DNA of 34,691 nucleotides from Clostridia bacterium (GCA_017523615.1 JAFWWK010000254.1:1-34691), one strand, 5' to 3'; numbered from the stretch's first letter, positions 1 to 9,039 are shown. A program made the numbers and translations. Notes: generated from the sequence alone by a model not told the origin.

Positions 1-1464
1 ATCGCCACCGAAGTATGCCGCCTCGCCTGGGAAGACAAACTCAACGAAGAAGAAAAAGAAAAGATCGTCATGACGATCTCCCCCGGCCCCAAGCCGGATT
101 ACCGCTGCTGCGTATACAAGGAGCGCGCCATCGTCCGGGAGCGCATCCGCCTGGCCTGCGGGCTGAACGCCGACGTCACCAACGACACCAGGAACGTGGT
201 GCAGGTGATCCGTCCCGCCTGCGACGACTGCCCCACCTCCACCTATTCCGTCACCGACAACTGCCGCTTCTGTCTGGGAAGGGCCTGCATGAATTCCTGC
301 CGCTTCGGCGCCATCTCCAAGGGCGAAAGGCGGATGCATATCGATCCCGAAAAGTGCAAGGAATGCGGCATGTGCGCCAAGGCCTGCCCTTACGGCGCCA
401 TCATCCACCTGGAACGCCCCTGCAAGAAGATATGCCCGGTGGGAGCCATCAGCTGGGACGAGTACGGTTTTTGCAACATTGACGAAAGCAAGTGCGTCCA
501 CTGCGGCCACTGCATCCATGCCTGCCCCTTCGGCGCCATCGGCAGCCGCATTTACCTGGTGCAGATCATCGAGGCCATCAAGGCCGGCAAATCGGTCTAC
601 GCCATGTGCGCCCCGGCCTCCGAGGGCCAGTTCGGCAAGGACATCGGCATGGCCTCCCTGCGCAAGGCCCTGAAGGAAGTCGGCTTCGCCGACATGGTGG
701 AGGTCGGCCTGGGCGGGGATATGACTGCCGCCTATGAGGCAAAGGAATGGATCGAGGCCATGCACGAGGGCAAGAAAATGACCACCTCCTGCTGCCCCGC
801 CTTCATCAGCCTTCTGCGCCACCAGTTCCCCAAACAGTACGAGGAGAACAAATCCTCCACCGTCAGCCCCATGGTGGCCGTCAACCGCTACCTGAAAGCG
901 GTCCACCCCGGCTGCGTCACCGTGTTTATCGGCCCCTGCATCGCCAAGAAGGGCGAAACGCTGAACAGCTTCATCGCCGACAACGCCAATTACGCCATCA
1001 CCTTCGGCGAGATGGTCAGCCTGCTGGAAAGCCGGAACATCGCCCTGGAGCCCGTGGAAGAGCCCTACCAGGAATCTTCGCTCTTCGGAAAGAAATTTGC
1101 CTCCTCCGGCGGCGTGGCCGCAGCGGTGCTCGAAGCGATGAAGGAGATGGGCGAAGACACCTCCGGCGTCAAGCTCCTGACCTGCGCCGGCGGCGAGGAA
1201 TGCCGCAGGGCTCTGATGCTGCTCAAGTCCGGCAGGCTGGAGGAGGACTTTGTCGAGGGCATGATGTGCCCCGGCGGCTGTGTGGGCGGCCCCTCCCGGC
1301 AGATGGCCGAGGTGGAGCTGACCCGTTCCCGCATCGGGCTCCTCGGGAAGGCCGACGGCCGTTCCATCCTGGACAACCTGAAAAACTACCCGATGGATTC
1401 CTTCAGCATGTACCGGGACGGCCATATGGAAGCGAAGAACGAGCCCGTTGAGAAAAACGGCTGA
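1..1464 (+). CDS. [FeFe]-hydrogenase, group-B-like (5' partial)
   Basis: The frame is open to the left edge, so the N-terminus is missing; residues here are counted from the internal ATG at 70. A cysteine-rich N-terminal part carries C51, C54, C65, C68, C73 and C77, then two ferredoxin-like clusters (C96/C99/C102/C106 with C118/C122, and C142/C145/C148/C152). The H-cluster domain follows with all three signatures: L1 TSCCPAF (about 239-245), L2 GPCIAKK (288-294) and L3 MMCPGGCVGG (398-407). These L1-L3 variants, with Gly before PC in L2 and CPGGC in L3, resemble group B rather than group A hydrogenases. Family knowledge: a cytoplasmic enzyme interconverting protons and H2, probably with ferredoxin, maturated by HydEFG; the physiological role of group B is poorly defined. 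No partner gene is visible downstream, and a promoter for ychF begins in its last codons. Confidence 0.9.
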   Translation: MATEVCRLAWEDKLNEEEKEKIVMTISPGPKPDYRCCVYKERAIVRERIRLACGLNADVTNDTRNVVQVIRPACDDCPTSTYSVTDNCRFCLGRACMNSCRFGAISKGERRMHIDPEKCKECGMCAKACPYGAIIHLERPCKKICPVGAISWDEYGFCNIDESKCVHCGHCIHACPFGAIGSRIYLVQIIEAIKAGKSVYAMCAPASEGQFGKDIGMASLRKALKEVGFADMVEVGLGGDMTAAYEAKEWIEAMHEGKKMTTSCCPAFISLLRHQFPKQYEENKSSTVSPMVAVNRYLKAVHPGCVTVFIGPCIAKKGETLNSFIADNANYAITFGEMVSLLESRNIALEPVEEPYQESSLFGKKFASSGGVAAAVLEAMKEMGEDTSGVKLLTCAGGEECRRALMLLKSGRLEEDFVEGMMCPGGCVGGPSRQMAEVELTRSRIGLLGKADGRSILDNLKNYPMDSFSMYRDGHMEAKNEPVEKNG

Positions 1465-1476
1465 TTATGATATAAT
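1448..1476 (+). promoter_or_regulatory. Sigma-A promoter of ychF
   Basis: TTGAGA at 1448-1453, a 17-nt spacer and TATAAT at 1471-1476, with TG at 1468-1469 giving an extended -10. The -35 box overlaps the end of the hydrogenase gene, so ychF is probably transcribed independently. A GC-rich leader with inverted repeats (about 1484-1524) lies between this promoter and the ribosome binding site. Confidence 0.75.
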
Positions 1477-1562
1477 AATTTTTTGCCGCCGCTCATGCGG
1501 CGCGCGGCGCCAAAGCGCGCCGGAAAAACCATGAAATCCACCTTTAAGGAGATAGCAAAGCC

Positions 1563-2660
1563 ATGAAATTAGGCGTCGTAGGTCTGCCCAACGTGGGCAA
1601 GAGCACGCTGTTCAACGCGATCACGGGCGCGGGTGCCCAGGCCGCCAATTACCCCTTCTGCACCATCGAGCCCAACACCGGCGTGGTCGCCGTCCCGGAC
1701 GAAAGGCTTTCGGTGCTGGACGAAATGTACCACCCCAAAAAGGTGACCCCCGCCTCGGTGGAATTCGTTGATATCGCGGGCCTGGTCAAGGGCGCCAGCA
1801 AAGGCGAAGGCCTGGGCAACAAATTCCTGTCCCATATCCGGGAATGCGACGCCATCGTGCACGTGGTCCGCTGTTTTGAGGACGAAAACATCATCCATGT
1901 GGACGGCAGCGTCGATCCGGCCCGGGACATGGAGACCATCAGCCTGGAACTGATCTTCGCGGATATGGAGACCGTGCAGAAGCGCGGGGACAAGGCCGCC
2001 AAGATGATCAAGACCGGCGACAAGAAATACGCCTTCGAGGCCGACCTGGCCGCCCGGATGCTCCGTCACCTGGAGAGCGGCGCTCCGGCCCGCACCTTCC
2101 CGGCCACGGACGACGAGGCCGCGGTGATCCGGGACTGGTTCCTTTTGACCGTCAAGCCCGTGATCTACGCCGCCAACATCGCCGAGGACGCCCTGGGAAC
2201 GGACGAAGACAGCATCCCCTTCCTTAAAAGCGTCCGGGAAAAGGCCGCGGCCGAGGGAGCCGAGATGCTGGTCATCTCCGCCCGGATCGAGGAGGAGATC
2301 GCCGTGATGGACCCGGAGGAAAAGCAGGAATTCCTTGAGGACCTGGGCATCGGCGAAAGCGGACTGGACCGGCTGATCAAGGCCTGCTACCGCCTGCTGG
2401 GCCTGATCTCCTTCCTGACCGCCGGAGAGGACGAATGCCGGGCCTGGACCATCAAAAAGGGCACCAAAGCCCCCCAGGCCGCCGGCAAGATCCACACCGA
2501 CTTCGAGCGGGGCTTCATCCGCGCCGAGATCGTCCCCTTTGATACCCTCAGGGAGCTGGGCAGCATGGCAGCCTGCAGGGAAAAGGGCCTGATCCGCTCG
2601 GAGGGCAAGGATTATGTGATGCAGGACGGCGACGTGACGCTGTTCCGCTTCAACGTGTGA
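1563..2660 (+). CDS. ychF: Redox-regulated ATPase YchF (Obg-family P-loop protein)
   Basis: 365 residues, the normal YchF length. The P-loop GLPNVGKST is at 7-15 and the G3 motif DIAG at 70-73. The G4 position reads NIAE (205-208) instead of NKxD, which in this family goes with ATP rather than GTP preference. A coiled-coil region is expected after the G-domain start, and a C-terminal TGS domain spans about 280-363 with the typical ending. Known role: a universally conserved cytosolic translation-associated ATPase that binds ribosomes and is linked to oxidative-stress control. The start is supported by AAGGAG at 1547-1552. It has its own promoter at 1448-1476 and may be cotranscribed with the ATP-grasp gene 15 nt downstream. 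Confidence 0.97.
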   Translation: MKLGVVGLPNVGKSTLFNAITGAGAQAANYPFCTIEPNTGVVAVPDERLSVLDEMYHPKKVTPASVEFVDIAGLVKGASKGEGLGNKFLSHIRECDAIVHVVRCFEDENIIHVDGSVDPARDMETISLELIFADMETVQKRGDKAAKMIKTGDKKYAFEADLAARMLRHLESGAPARTFPATDDEAAVIRDWFLLTVKPVIYAANIAEDALGTDEDSIPFLKSVREKAAAEGAEMLVISARIEEEIAVMDPEEKQEFLEDLGIGESGLDRLIKACYRLLGLISFLTAGEDECRAWTIKKGTKAPQAAGKIHTDFERGFIRAEIVPFDTLRELGSMAACREKGLIRSEGKDYVMQDGDVTLFRFNV

Positions 2661-2675
2661 CCGGAGGAGACTGAA

Positions 2676-3698
2676 ATGCCGGATATCGCCTTTCTTGTAA
2701 AGCGCGCCGCCAGGATGGACTGGAAGCGGATGTACGAGACCGCCGAAATGCTTTCCCGGAAGACCGGCCTTGGCAGGGCCTGGCTGCTCCGGGACATGCT
2801 GCGCTGCGCCGTCCGCTTCAACGCCGGCTACATGGATTATAAGATCGCCGAAATGTACCGCCTGAACGACGCCCAGAAGCGCACTGTCATCACCCGGGGC
2901 ATCTCCAACGCCATCGTCAGGAAGATGAACGACAAGGCTTACTGGCACTTTTTCGACGACAAGACCGAGTTCAACTCGACCTTCGCCGACCACATCGGCC
3001 GAAGGTGGATCCGGCTTGACGAAAACACCGACCCGGAGAAGTTCCGGGACTTCCTTTCCGGCCTGGACAAATGCCTGTACAAGCCTCTGGAGGGTTCCTC
3101 CGGCCAGGGCATCGTCAAATTTCAAAAGCAGGACTGGGAAGGGGACACCGAGGCTTTCCGGAAGCGGCTTGAAGCCATGGGGAACGCCATCGTGGAGGAA
3201 ATGGTGGTCCAGCACCCCGTGATGTCCGGCATGTGTCCCACGTCGGTGAACACCGTGCGCATCGCCACCATGCTGGGGGACAAGCGGGAGGGCATCGTCT
3301 ACGCCTTCGTCCGCATCGGCAACGGCAAGGTGATGGACAACGTGGACTGCGGCGGCATGGCCGCCCGGGTGGACCTGGACAGCGGGGTATTGAAGACCGT
3401 GGCCGCCGACAAGGCCGGCAACGTATTTGAAAAGCACCCGATGACCTCCACGCCCATCGTCGGGTTCCGCATCCCCTTCTGGGAGGAGGCAAAAGCCATG
3501 TGCCTTGAGGCCATGCGCGTCGTGCCCCAGGTACGGTTCGTGGCATGGGACGTGGCCATTACCGAAAAAGGGCCCCTGTTTATCGAAGGGAATTCATTCC
3601 CGTCCCACGCCGTCCCGCAGTTTGCCGCCCATTACCCGGACGGGATCGGCATCCTGCCCGAGTTCGACAAATTCATCGACGTGGACGCCCTGAGATAA
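2676..3698 (+). CDS. ATP-grasp protein, sugar-transfer-associated type
   Basis: 340 residues with the layout of the ATP-grasp family found beside sugar and capsule transfer genes (Pfam ATPgrasp_ST type). Visible elements are a nucleotide-binding Lys at 136 followed by a Gly-rich loop (140-145, EGSSGQG), the hinge acidic pair E174/E175, the conserved SVNTVRI segment (190-196), and likely metal ligands D292 and E304 with N306 near the C-terminus. Such enzymes activate a carboxylate with ATP and ligate it to an amine or thiol; the substrate cannot be read from sequence. GGAGGAG at 2663-2669 fixes the start, and it follows ychF by 15 nt on the same strand. No glycosyltransferase is adjacent, so a surface-polymer role is inference from the family only. 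Confidence 0.8.
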   Translation: MPDIAFLVKRAARMDWKRMYETAEMLSRKTGLGRAWLLRDMLRCAVRFNAGYMDYKIAEMYRLNDAQKRTVITRGISNAIVRKMNDKAYWHFFDDKTEFNSTFADHIGRRWIRLDENTDPEKFRDFLSGLDKCLYKPLEGSSGQGIVKFQKQDWEGDTEAFRKRLEAMGNAIVEEMVVQHPVMSGMCPTSVNTVRIATMLGDKREGIVYAFVRIGNGKVMDNVDCGGMAARVDLDSGVLKTVAADKAGNVFEKHPMTSTPIVGFRIPFWEEAKAMCLEAMRVVPQVRFVAWDVAITEKGPLFIEGNSFPSHAVPQFAAHYPDGIGILPEFDKFIDVDALR

Positions 3699-3755
3699 TT
3701 TCCCCGCGGCGGACGTTTTTTTCGGGAACGGGATCCCCGGCCCGCGCGTTAAATA

Positions 3756-3804
3756 GTTTGATACCGCCAGCCGATCTGGCTGAAAGATTTCTTTGGCACC
3801 AAAC
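3756..3804 (+). ncRNA. Possible structured leader RNA (three-way junction)
   Basis: In the leader of the giant repeat-protein gene, GTTTG (3756-3760) pairs with CAAAC (3800-3804) and encloses two hairpins: CAGCC/GGCTG (3768-3772/3778-3782) and AAAG/CTTT (3783-3786/3791-3794). It ends 7 nt before the ribosome binding site, where a structure could influence initiation. It does not match any riboswitch consensus I know. The helices are short and could be chance in GC-rich DNA. Confidence 0.25.
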
Positions 3805-3824
3805 GACTGTGAGGAGATGAAGTC

Positions 3825-6800
3825 ATGGATCTTCTGAAAACGCTGCTCATCTATATGACCCTCGTCCTGTCCTCCGGCATCGGAGTCGATCCGGCCGTGA
3901 CACCCCTGACGCCCGACACCCTGCCGACGCCGACGCCCTATGTGACGATGGCGCCCACCGCCGTTCCCACGGCCGAGCCCACCCAGGAGGCCTACACGAC
4001 CCTCACCATGGGCGACAGGGGCGACGCCGTCAAACGGCTGCAGCAGCGCCTGAAGGAGCTTGGCTACCTCAGCGCCAATGCTACCATCGACGGGATCTAC
4101 GGCAGCCAGACCCGGACGGCCGTGCGCGAATTCCAAAGGGCCATGGGCCTCACCGTGGACGGCGTGGCCGGCCCCAGAACACAGCAGCTGCTCTTCGGCA
4201 CGGCGGCCTCCGCCGTCGTAACGGTCAGCTATGTTGACCAGAACGGCGCCCTCCTGCTCCAGGTCAACCGTGATATGCCCGTTTCCGGCGTTATTTACGC
4301 TGACACCGGCCTGCTCGGCGGCAGCTACCGGATCATCGGCAGTACCAGCTACCAGATCACCGTGACCAACGGCGTCGCCAGTCCCTCATCGGTGGTGTTC
4401 CAGTGCTCCCCCACCGCGACGGCTGCCCCCACCGCGGCGCCCACCGCCATTTCCTCCGCCGTGACCGTTCCCGTGCGCTATGTGGACCGGAACGGGACTG
4501 TGCTTTACACCGACTATTCCGTCCAGCTCTACAGGAGCGGCACCATTTACGCCAATCCTTCCAGGGTCCCCGCGGGCTACTCCCTGGTATCGGGCGCTTC
4601 CCAGTACGTCACCATCACAAACGGCGTGGCTTCCCCCGCCTACGTTACCTTCACCTATTCCGCCCCCGTGACTCAGGCCCCCACCGCGACGCCGGTATCC
4701 GTCGTCTACGTTACGGTAAGGTACTGCGATGAAAGCGGCACCCTCCTGGCCAGCGACACGGTTTCCCTCACTGCCAGCAGCACCATCTATCCCCGTTCCA
4801 GCCTGGTGCCCTCCGGCTATATCCTGAACGGGACCGGCAGCGCCTACGTCATCGTTTCCGGCGGCGTTGCCACCCCTTCGACGGTCACCTTCTATTACAA
4901 AAAGAACGTGACCGCCGCCCCTGCCGGCTACGTCACGGTTTACTACCAGGACCAGTACGGCAATGTCTTTAACACCGAAGTGGTCACGGTGACCAAGTCC
5001 GTTTATGTGTACGCCAACAGTTCCATGATCCCCTCCGGCTATAAGCTCACCTCCGCCGAAAAGCAGTGGGTCAGGTACAACAGCGGCAATCCCAATCCTT
5101 CCACGGTCACCTTCATCTGCCAGAAGAGCGGCACCACCCCTGTGCCCCAGGTGAACGTGCCCGTCTACTACCAGGACCAGAACGGCAACATCCTGGCCAC
5201 CTCCAGCCAGACGCTGACATCCTCCGCTTACATTTACGCCAATGACGCCCTGGTGCCCGCAGGCTACACCCGCACCTCCTCCGGCAGCACCTACGTGAGG
5301 ATCACAAACGGCATCGCGTCGCCTACCGCCGTCACCTTCACCTACCGCTACAGCGTCACCGCGGCTCCCACCGCGGCGCCGGCGCCCCAGGTAAGCGTGC
5401 CGGTCTATTACAGGGACCAGAACAACCGCCTCCTTGCCACCGAGATCCAGGTCCTGACCTCTTCACGCTACATCAGCGCCAACGATGCCCTGGTACCCCC
5501 GGGCTACACCCGCACCTCCTCCGCATACAACTACGTGATGATCATAAACGGTGTGGCCTCTCCTGACAGCGTCACCTTCTCCTACGCCTACACCGTTACC
5601 GCGGCTCCCACCGCAACGCCGGTGCCCCAGGTGAACGTGCCTGTCTATTACCAGGACCAGAACGGCCGCACCCTCGCCACCGACATCCAGACCCTGACGG
5701 CATCCGGTTATGTCTATGCCAATGACGCCCTGGTGCCCGCTGGCTACTCCCGCACCTCTTCCTCCTATAGGTACGTGACGATCAACAACGGCGTGGCTTC
5801 CCCCTCCAGCGTCACCTTCACCTACCGGCTTACCGCCACGGCGACGCCGGTGCCCCAGGTGAACGTGCCGGTCTATTACCAGGATCAAAGCGGCAATATC
5901 CTTGCCACCGAGATCCAGACCCTGCTCTCGTCGGGGTATATCTACCCGAAGGATTCCCTGGTGCCCGCGGGCTACAGCCGCACTTCCGCCAACCGTATCT
6001 ACGTCACCGTACAGAACGGCGTCGCGTCGCCTTCCACTGTCACCTTTGTCTATAAGAACAACATCACGCCCACCCCGGTGCCCCAGGTGAAGGTGCCCGT
6101 GTACTACGCGGACGAGAGCGGCAACATCCTGGCCTCCGACCAGGCTGTGATGACCTCATCGGGCTATATCTACGCCAACGACAGCCTGGTGCCCGCAGGC
6201 TACACCCGTACCTCCTCCGCGTCCATGTACGTGACCATCCAGAACGGGAAAGCCTCTCCCTCCAGCGTCACCTTCGTATACCGCAAGCCTGCCACACCCA
6301 CCCCGGTGCCCCAGGTGAAGGTTTCCGTTTATTACGCGGATGAAGCCGGTAATCTGTTGGCCACCGACCTTGTGGTCATGACCGTTTCCGGCAATATCTA
6401 TGCCAACGACAACCTGGTGCCCGCGGGCTACACCCGCACCTCCCCCGCGTCCTCGTACGTGACCATCCAGAACGGCAAAGCCTCGCCCTCCAGCGTCACC
6501 TTCGTATACCGCAAGCCTGCCACGCCCACCCCGGTGCCCCAGGTGAAGGTTTCCGTTTATTACGCGGACGAGATCGGCAATATCCTGGCCACTGACGTTG
6601 TGGTCATGACCGCATCCGGCAACATCTACGCCAACGACAACCTGGTGCCCGCGGGCTACACCCGCACTTCCCCCGCGTCGTCGTACGTGACCATCCAGGA
6701 CGGCTATGCCTCCCCCTCCAGCGTCACCTTCGTATACCGCAAGCCGTCCACGCCCACCCCGGTGCCCCAGGTGAAGGTACCCGTGTACTACACGGACGAG

Positions 6801-7889
6801 AGCGGCAATATCCTGGCCTCCGACCAGGCGGTGATGACCGCATCCGGAGAGATCTTCGCCAACGACAGCCTGGTGCCCGCAGGCTACACCCGCACCTCTC
6901 CCGCGTCCGTCTACGTGACCATCCAGGGCGGCAAGGCTTCTCCCTCCAGCGTCACCTTCGTCTACCGCAAGCCTGCCACGCCCACCCCGGTGCCCCAGGT
7001 GAACGTACCGGTCTACTACCAGGATATGAACGGCAATATCCTCAATTCCACCCAGGTGACCCTGTCGGCCTCCGGATATATCTACGCTGACAACACCATG
7101 GTGCCTTACACCTATGAGCTGGTGTCCGACGCGCAGGTCTATGTGGATGTAAACAATGGCAAGGCATCGCCCTCCAGTGTCACCTTTACCTACAGGAACA
7201 CCGTCACACCCACGCCGGAGCCCCCTGAGACCGTATACGTCAGCGTGGTGTACCGCGACCGGGACGGCGGCGTCCTCTACACCACCCAGGTGCCCATCAC
7301 CGGTGGCGGCTATGTTTACGCCGATGACAGCCTGGTGCCCGCGGGCTATGTACTGATCAGCGACAGCAGCTGCTATGTCAGCATCGTGAATCACATGCCC
7401 GATCCTTCCGAGGTGGTATTCGTCTATGCGAACGCTTCCACCCCGACTCCCACCGCCGTCCCGCCGGCCCCGGTCACCGATAAGCCGACCCTCCCGCCCG
7501 GACCTGCTCCTGAACCCGGCCTGACCCCGATGGGCCCAGTCACCCTGAACGGCAGCAAAACGGGCATCACCTGGTACCAGGACAGCAACGGACGCGCCGT
7601 GGTGAACTTCTCCGATCTCCTGACCAACATGGGCCTGCTCAACATGCGCCACAGGGGTGAGAATTCCATCGGCGCCATGCTGAACGGCTACACTGTCGTC
7701 CTGAATTATGACCCCGTTTCCGGCGTTGTCGGCAAGTTCCAGGGCCGCATCGTGTATGAACCTGACAAGAACCCGGAGCTCTATCCCATCATCGTCGACG
7801 GCAAGCCCTATGTGCCCTTTGAGTTCTTCCGGGATCTGGGCGGTTTCGACTACCAGATCGACGGCAGCACCCTGAACCTCATCTATTGA
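3825..7889 (+). CDS. Giant secreted repeat protein: peptidoglycan-binding domain, 14 MucBP-like repeats, stalk-like C-terminal domain
   Basis: 1354 residues. A hydrophobic N-terminus (2-20) looks like a short export signal, followed by a Thr/Pro linker (22-57). A peptidoglycan-binding type 1 domain (about 59-125, with GDAVKRLQQRL and DGIYGSQTRTAVREFQ) suggests wall attachment. Fourteen repeats of about 70-80 residues fill 131-1205 (nt 4215-7434), with consensus VxVYYxDxxGxxLA, YANDxLVPAGY, YVTIxNGxASPSSVTFxY, resembling MucBP adhesin modules and joined by TPTPVPQV linkers. After a Pro-rich stretch, 1243-1354 looks like a copper-amine-oxidase-N-type stalk domain (DGKPYVPFEFFRDLGG). No LPXTG motif or C-terminal membrane anchor is present. 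GAGGAG at 3811-3816 supports the start. It leads an operon with the next two genes. An adhesive or spacer surface role is inference. Confidence 0.85.
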   Translation: MDLLKTLLIYMTLVLSSGIGVDPAVTPLTPDTLPTPTPYVTMAPTAVPTAEPTQEAYTTLTMGDRGDAVKRLQQRLKELGYLSANATIDGIYGSQTRTAVREFQRAMGLTVDGVAGPRTQQLLFGTAASAVVTVSYVDQNGALLLQVNRDMPVSGVIYADTGLLGGSYRIIGSTSYQITVTNGVASPSSVVFQCSPTATAAPTAAPTAISSAVTVPVRYVDRNGTVLYTDYSVQLYRSGTIYANPSRVPAGYSLVSGASQYVTITNGVASPAYVTFTYSAPVTQAPTATPVSVVYVTVRYCDESGTLLASDTVSLTASSTIYPRSSLVPSGYILNGTGSAYVIVSGGVATPSTVTFYYKKNVTAAPAGYVTVYYQDQYGNVFNTEVVTVTKSVYVYANSSMIPSGYKLTSAEKQWVRYNSGNPNPSTVTFICQKSGTTPVPQVNVPVYYQDQNGNILATSSQTLTSSAYIYANDALVPAGYTRTSSGSTYVRITNGIASPTAVTFTYRYSVTAAPTAAPAPQVSVPVYYRDQNNRLLATEIQVLTSSRYISANDALVPPGYTRTSSAYNYVMIINGVASPDSVTFSYAYTVTAAPTATPVPQVNVPVYYQDQNGRTLATDIQTLTASGYVYANDALVPAGYSRTSSSYRYVTINNGVASPSSVTFTYRLTATATPVPQVNVPVYYQDQSGNILATEIQTLLSSGYIYPKDSLVPAGYSRTSANRIYVTVQNGVASPSTVTFVYKNNITPTPVPQVKVPVYYADESGNILASDQAVMTSSGYIYANDSLVPAGYTRTSSASMYVTIQNGKASPSSVTFVYRKPATPTPVPQVKVSVYYADEAGNLLATDLVVMTVSGNIYANDNLVPAGYTRTSPASSYVTIQNGKASPSSVTFVYRKPATPTPVPQVKVSVYYADEIGNILATDVVVMTASGNIYANDNLVPAGYTRTSPASSYVTIQDGYASPSSVTFVYRKPSTPTPVPQVKVPVYYTDESGNILASDQAVMTASGEIFANDSLVPAGYTRTSPASVYVTIQGGKASPSSVTFVYRKPATPTPVPQVNVPVYYQDMNGNILNSTQVTLSASGYIYADNTMVPYTYELVSDAQVYVDVNNGKASPSSVTFTYRNTVTPTPEPPETVYVSVVYRDRDGGVLYTTQVPITGGGYVYADDSLVPAGYVLISDSSCYVSIVNHMPDPSEVVFVYANASTPTPTAVPPAPVTDKPTLPPGPAPEPGLTPMGPVTLNGSKTGITWYQDSNGRAVVNFSDLLTNMGLLNMRHRGENSIGAMLNGYTVVLNYDPVSGVVGKFQGRIVYEPDKNPELYPIIVDGKPYVPFEFFRDLGGFDYQIDGSTLNLIY
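6090..7001 (+). repeat. Four exact-period 228-bp tandem repeats inside the surface protein gene
   Basis: Repeat units start at 6090, 6318, 6546 and 6774, each exactly 76 codons, with a diverged unit beginning at 7002. These four are much more alike at DNA level than the outer ten units, which vary in length and sequence. This indicates recent tandem duplication or gene conversion in the middle of an older array. Confidence 0.9.
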
Positions 7890-7911
7890 TCCCTGACGAA
7901 AGGAACGACCC

Positions 7912-9039
7912 ATGAACGGCAACCGAAACCGTTATACCAGCGCGCCGCTGTACGGCATGAAGAACAAAAGAGTTCAGCGGGCGGACATGTCCGGCGGCGG
8001 AGGGAACGATCCCGGAGGCACCCCCTCCGGGGGCCCTCCCCGGTACCGGGGCCTGATCCCGGTGGTCGCCCTGCTCCTGCCCTGTTTGTTCATCCTCTCC
8101 ATGGCCGTACCCAGTGACAGCGCCAGGAACATCCTTAAGATCCTGTTTCTGGCCGCAGCTCTGATCACCCTGCTGTTTATGCTGGCCAAACGCGCTTTCG
8201 GAAAAAATGCCCGCTATTCGGTCAGCCTGGTGATCCTTGCGCTGATGGTCATCAGCGGCGTATCCCTGGCGGTGACACTGCCCAGGAATACGCCGCGCAC
8301 CGCGGCCTCCAATGTCGCCAACAACGCGTATTTCAGCGGCGATAACGCCCTGACTTCCGTTTCGGCGGCGGATATCGGCGTTTCCGCCGAGGAAATGCCC
8401 ACAGGCGGGCAAGGCGACGCCTCGGCCGGCGCCGCTCAGATGCAATTGATGGCTTTCATGAACTACTGGGGCGAATTCGACCTGGACCAGATGATCAACC
8501 TGTGCATGCCCTCATGGGTCAACAGCCGGGAAAATCCCAAGACGGACCTGTTTTTCATTCTCGCCAACAGGATGCCCCTCAGTTATTCCATCGACTCCAT
8601 ATCAGGTTCGGCCGAGGACGATTCCCGTACCATCACCATTACCTGCCTCATCCGCAAACAGAGCATCGCCGAACCGGAGAATTACAAGCTGCAGGTGCTG
8701 ATGATCCGCCTTAACAGCAACTGGTACGTGGATCCCAATTCCCTGGGCGGCACCAAGGTGCAGACCACCAACGTCCCGGGCAGCGAAGCCGCCTCGGTCA
8801 CCGCTGTCCCGACCGCCATCCCCACCCCCACGCCTCCCATCACCAACGAGACCGTTGTCTATTACAATCCCCAGGGCGGCCTGTATTACCATTCGGCGGA
8901 CACCTGCCCCAAGGTGGCCTCCCAGTACGAACCGCTGACCCCGCTTTATTACAGGGACCTGAACTCGGGGAAATTCAAGACCCTGAACCCCTGTCCCGAC
9001 TGCAACGCGCCCCCGAGGCCCAGTATCGTATCGGAGTGA
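7912..9039 (+). CDS. Three-helix membrane protein with extracytoplasmic NTF2-like and Cys-motif domains
   Basis: 375 residues, not recognised as a named family. A Gly/Pro-rich basic N-terminus precedes three membrane helices (about 47-66, 74-92, 103-123). By the positive-inside rule the N-terminus is cytoplasmic and the C-terminal 250 residues are external. The external part has a domain at about 175-285 shaped like NTF2/DUF4878-type folds, a Pro/Thr linker, and a C-terminal segment with YYHSADTCP followed by NPCPDC. That arrangement resembles the small Cys-His motif found at the end of some secreted nucleases and Ada-like zinc sites. AAAGGA upstream supports the start. It lies 22 nt after the repeat protein and 4 nt before the DUF6062 gene, so the three are probably one operon. 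Function unknown; an envelope role is inferred from topology. Confidence 0.8.
   Translation: MNGNRNRYTSAPLYGMKNKRVQRADMSGGGGNDPGGTPSGGPPRYRGLIPVVALLLPCLFILSMAVPSDSARNILKILFLAAALITLLFMLAKRAFGKNARYSVSLVILALMVISGVSLAVTLPRNTPRTAASNVANNAYFSGDNALTSVSAADIGVSAEEMPTGGQGDASAGAAQMQLMAFMNYWGEFDLDQMINLCMPSWVNSRENPKTDLFFILANRMPLSYSIDSISGSAEDDSRTITITCLIRKQSIAEPENYKLQVLMIRLNSNWYVDPNSLGGTKVQTTNVPGSEAASVTAVPTAIPTPTPPITNETVVYYNPQGGLYYHSADTCPKVASQYEPLTPLYYRDLNSGKFKTLNPCPDCNAPPRPSIVSE

Noticed and set aside
1569..3437. 622-residue open frame on the minus strand
   Set aside because: It runs antisense through ychF and the ATP-grasp gene, both certain. Its product is the low-complexity His/Gly/Val-rich type produced by GC-rich antisense frames.
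4215..7434. Direct repeats that could suggest a CRISPR array
   Set aside because: The 228-bp units are in frame and encode protein repeats; there are no short repeats with unique spacers.
6156..7922. 588-residue minus-strand frame under the repeat protein
   Set aside because: It is an antisense shadow of the repeats; its repeated Gly/His-rich pattern follows from the repeats of the real gene.
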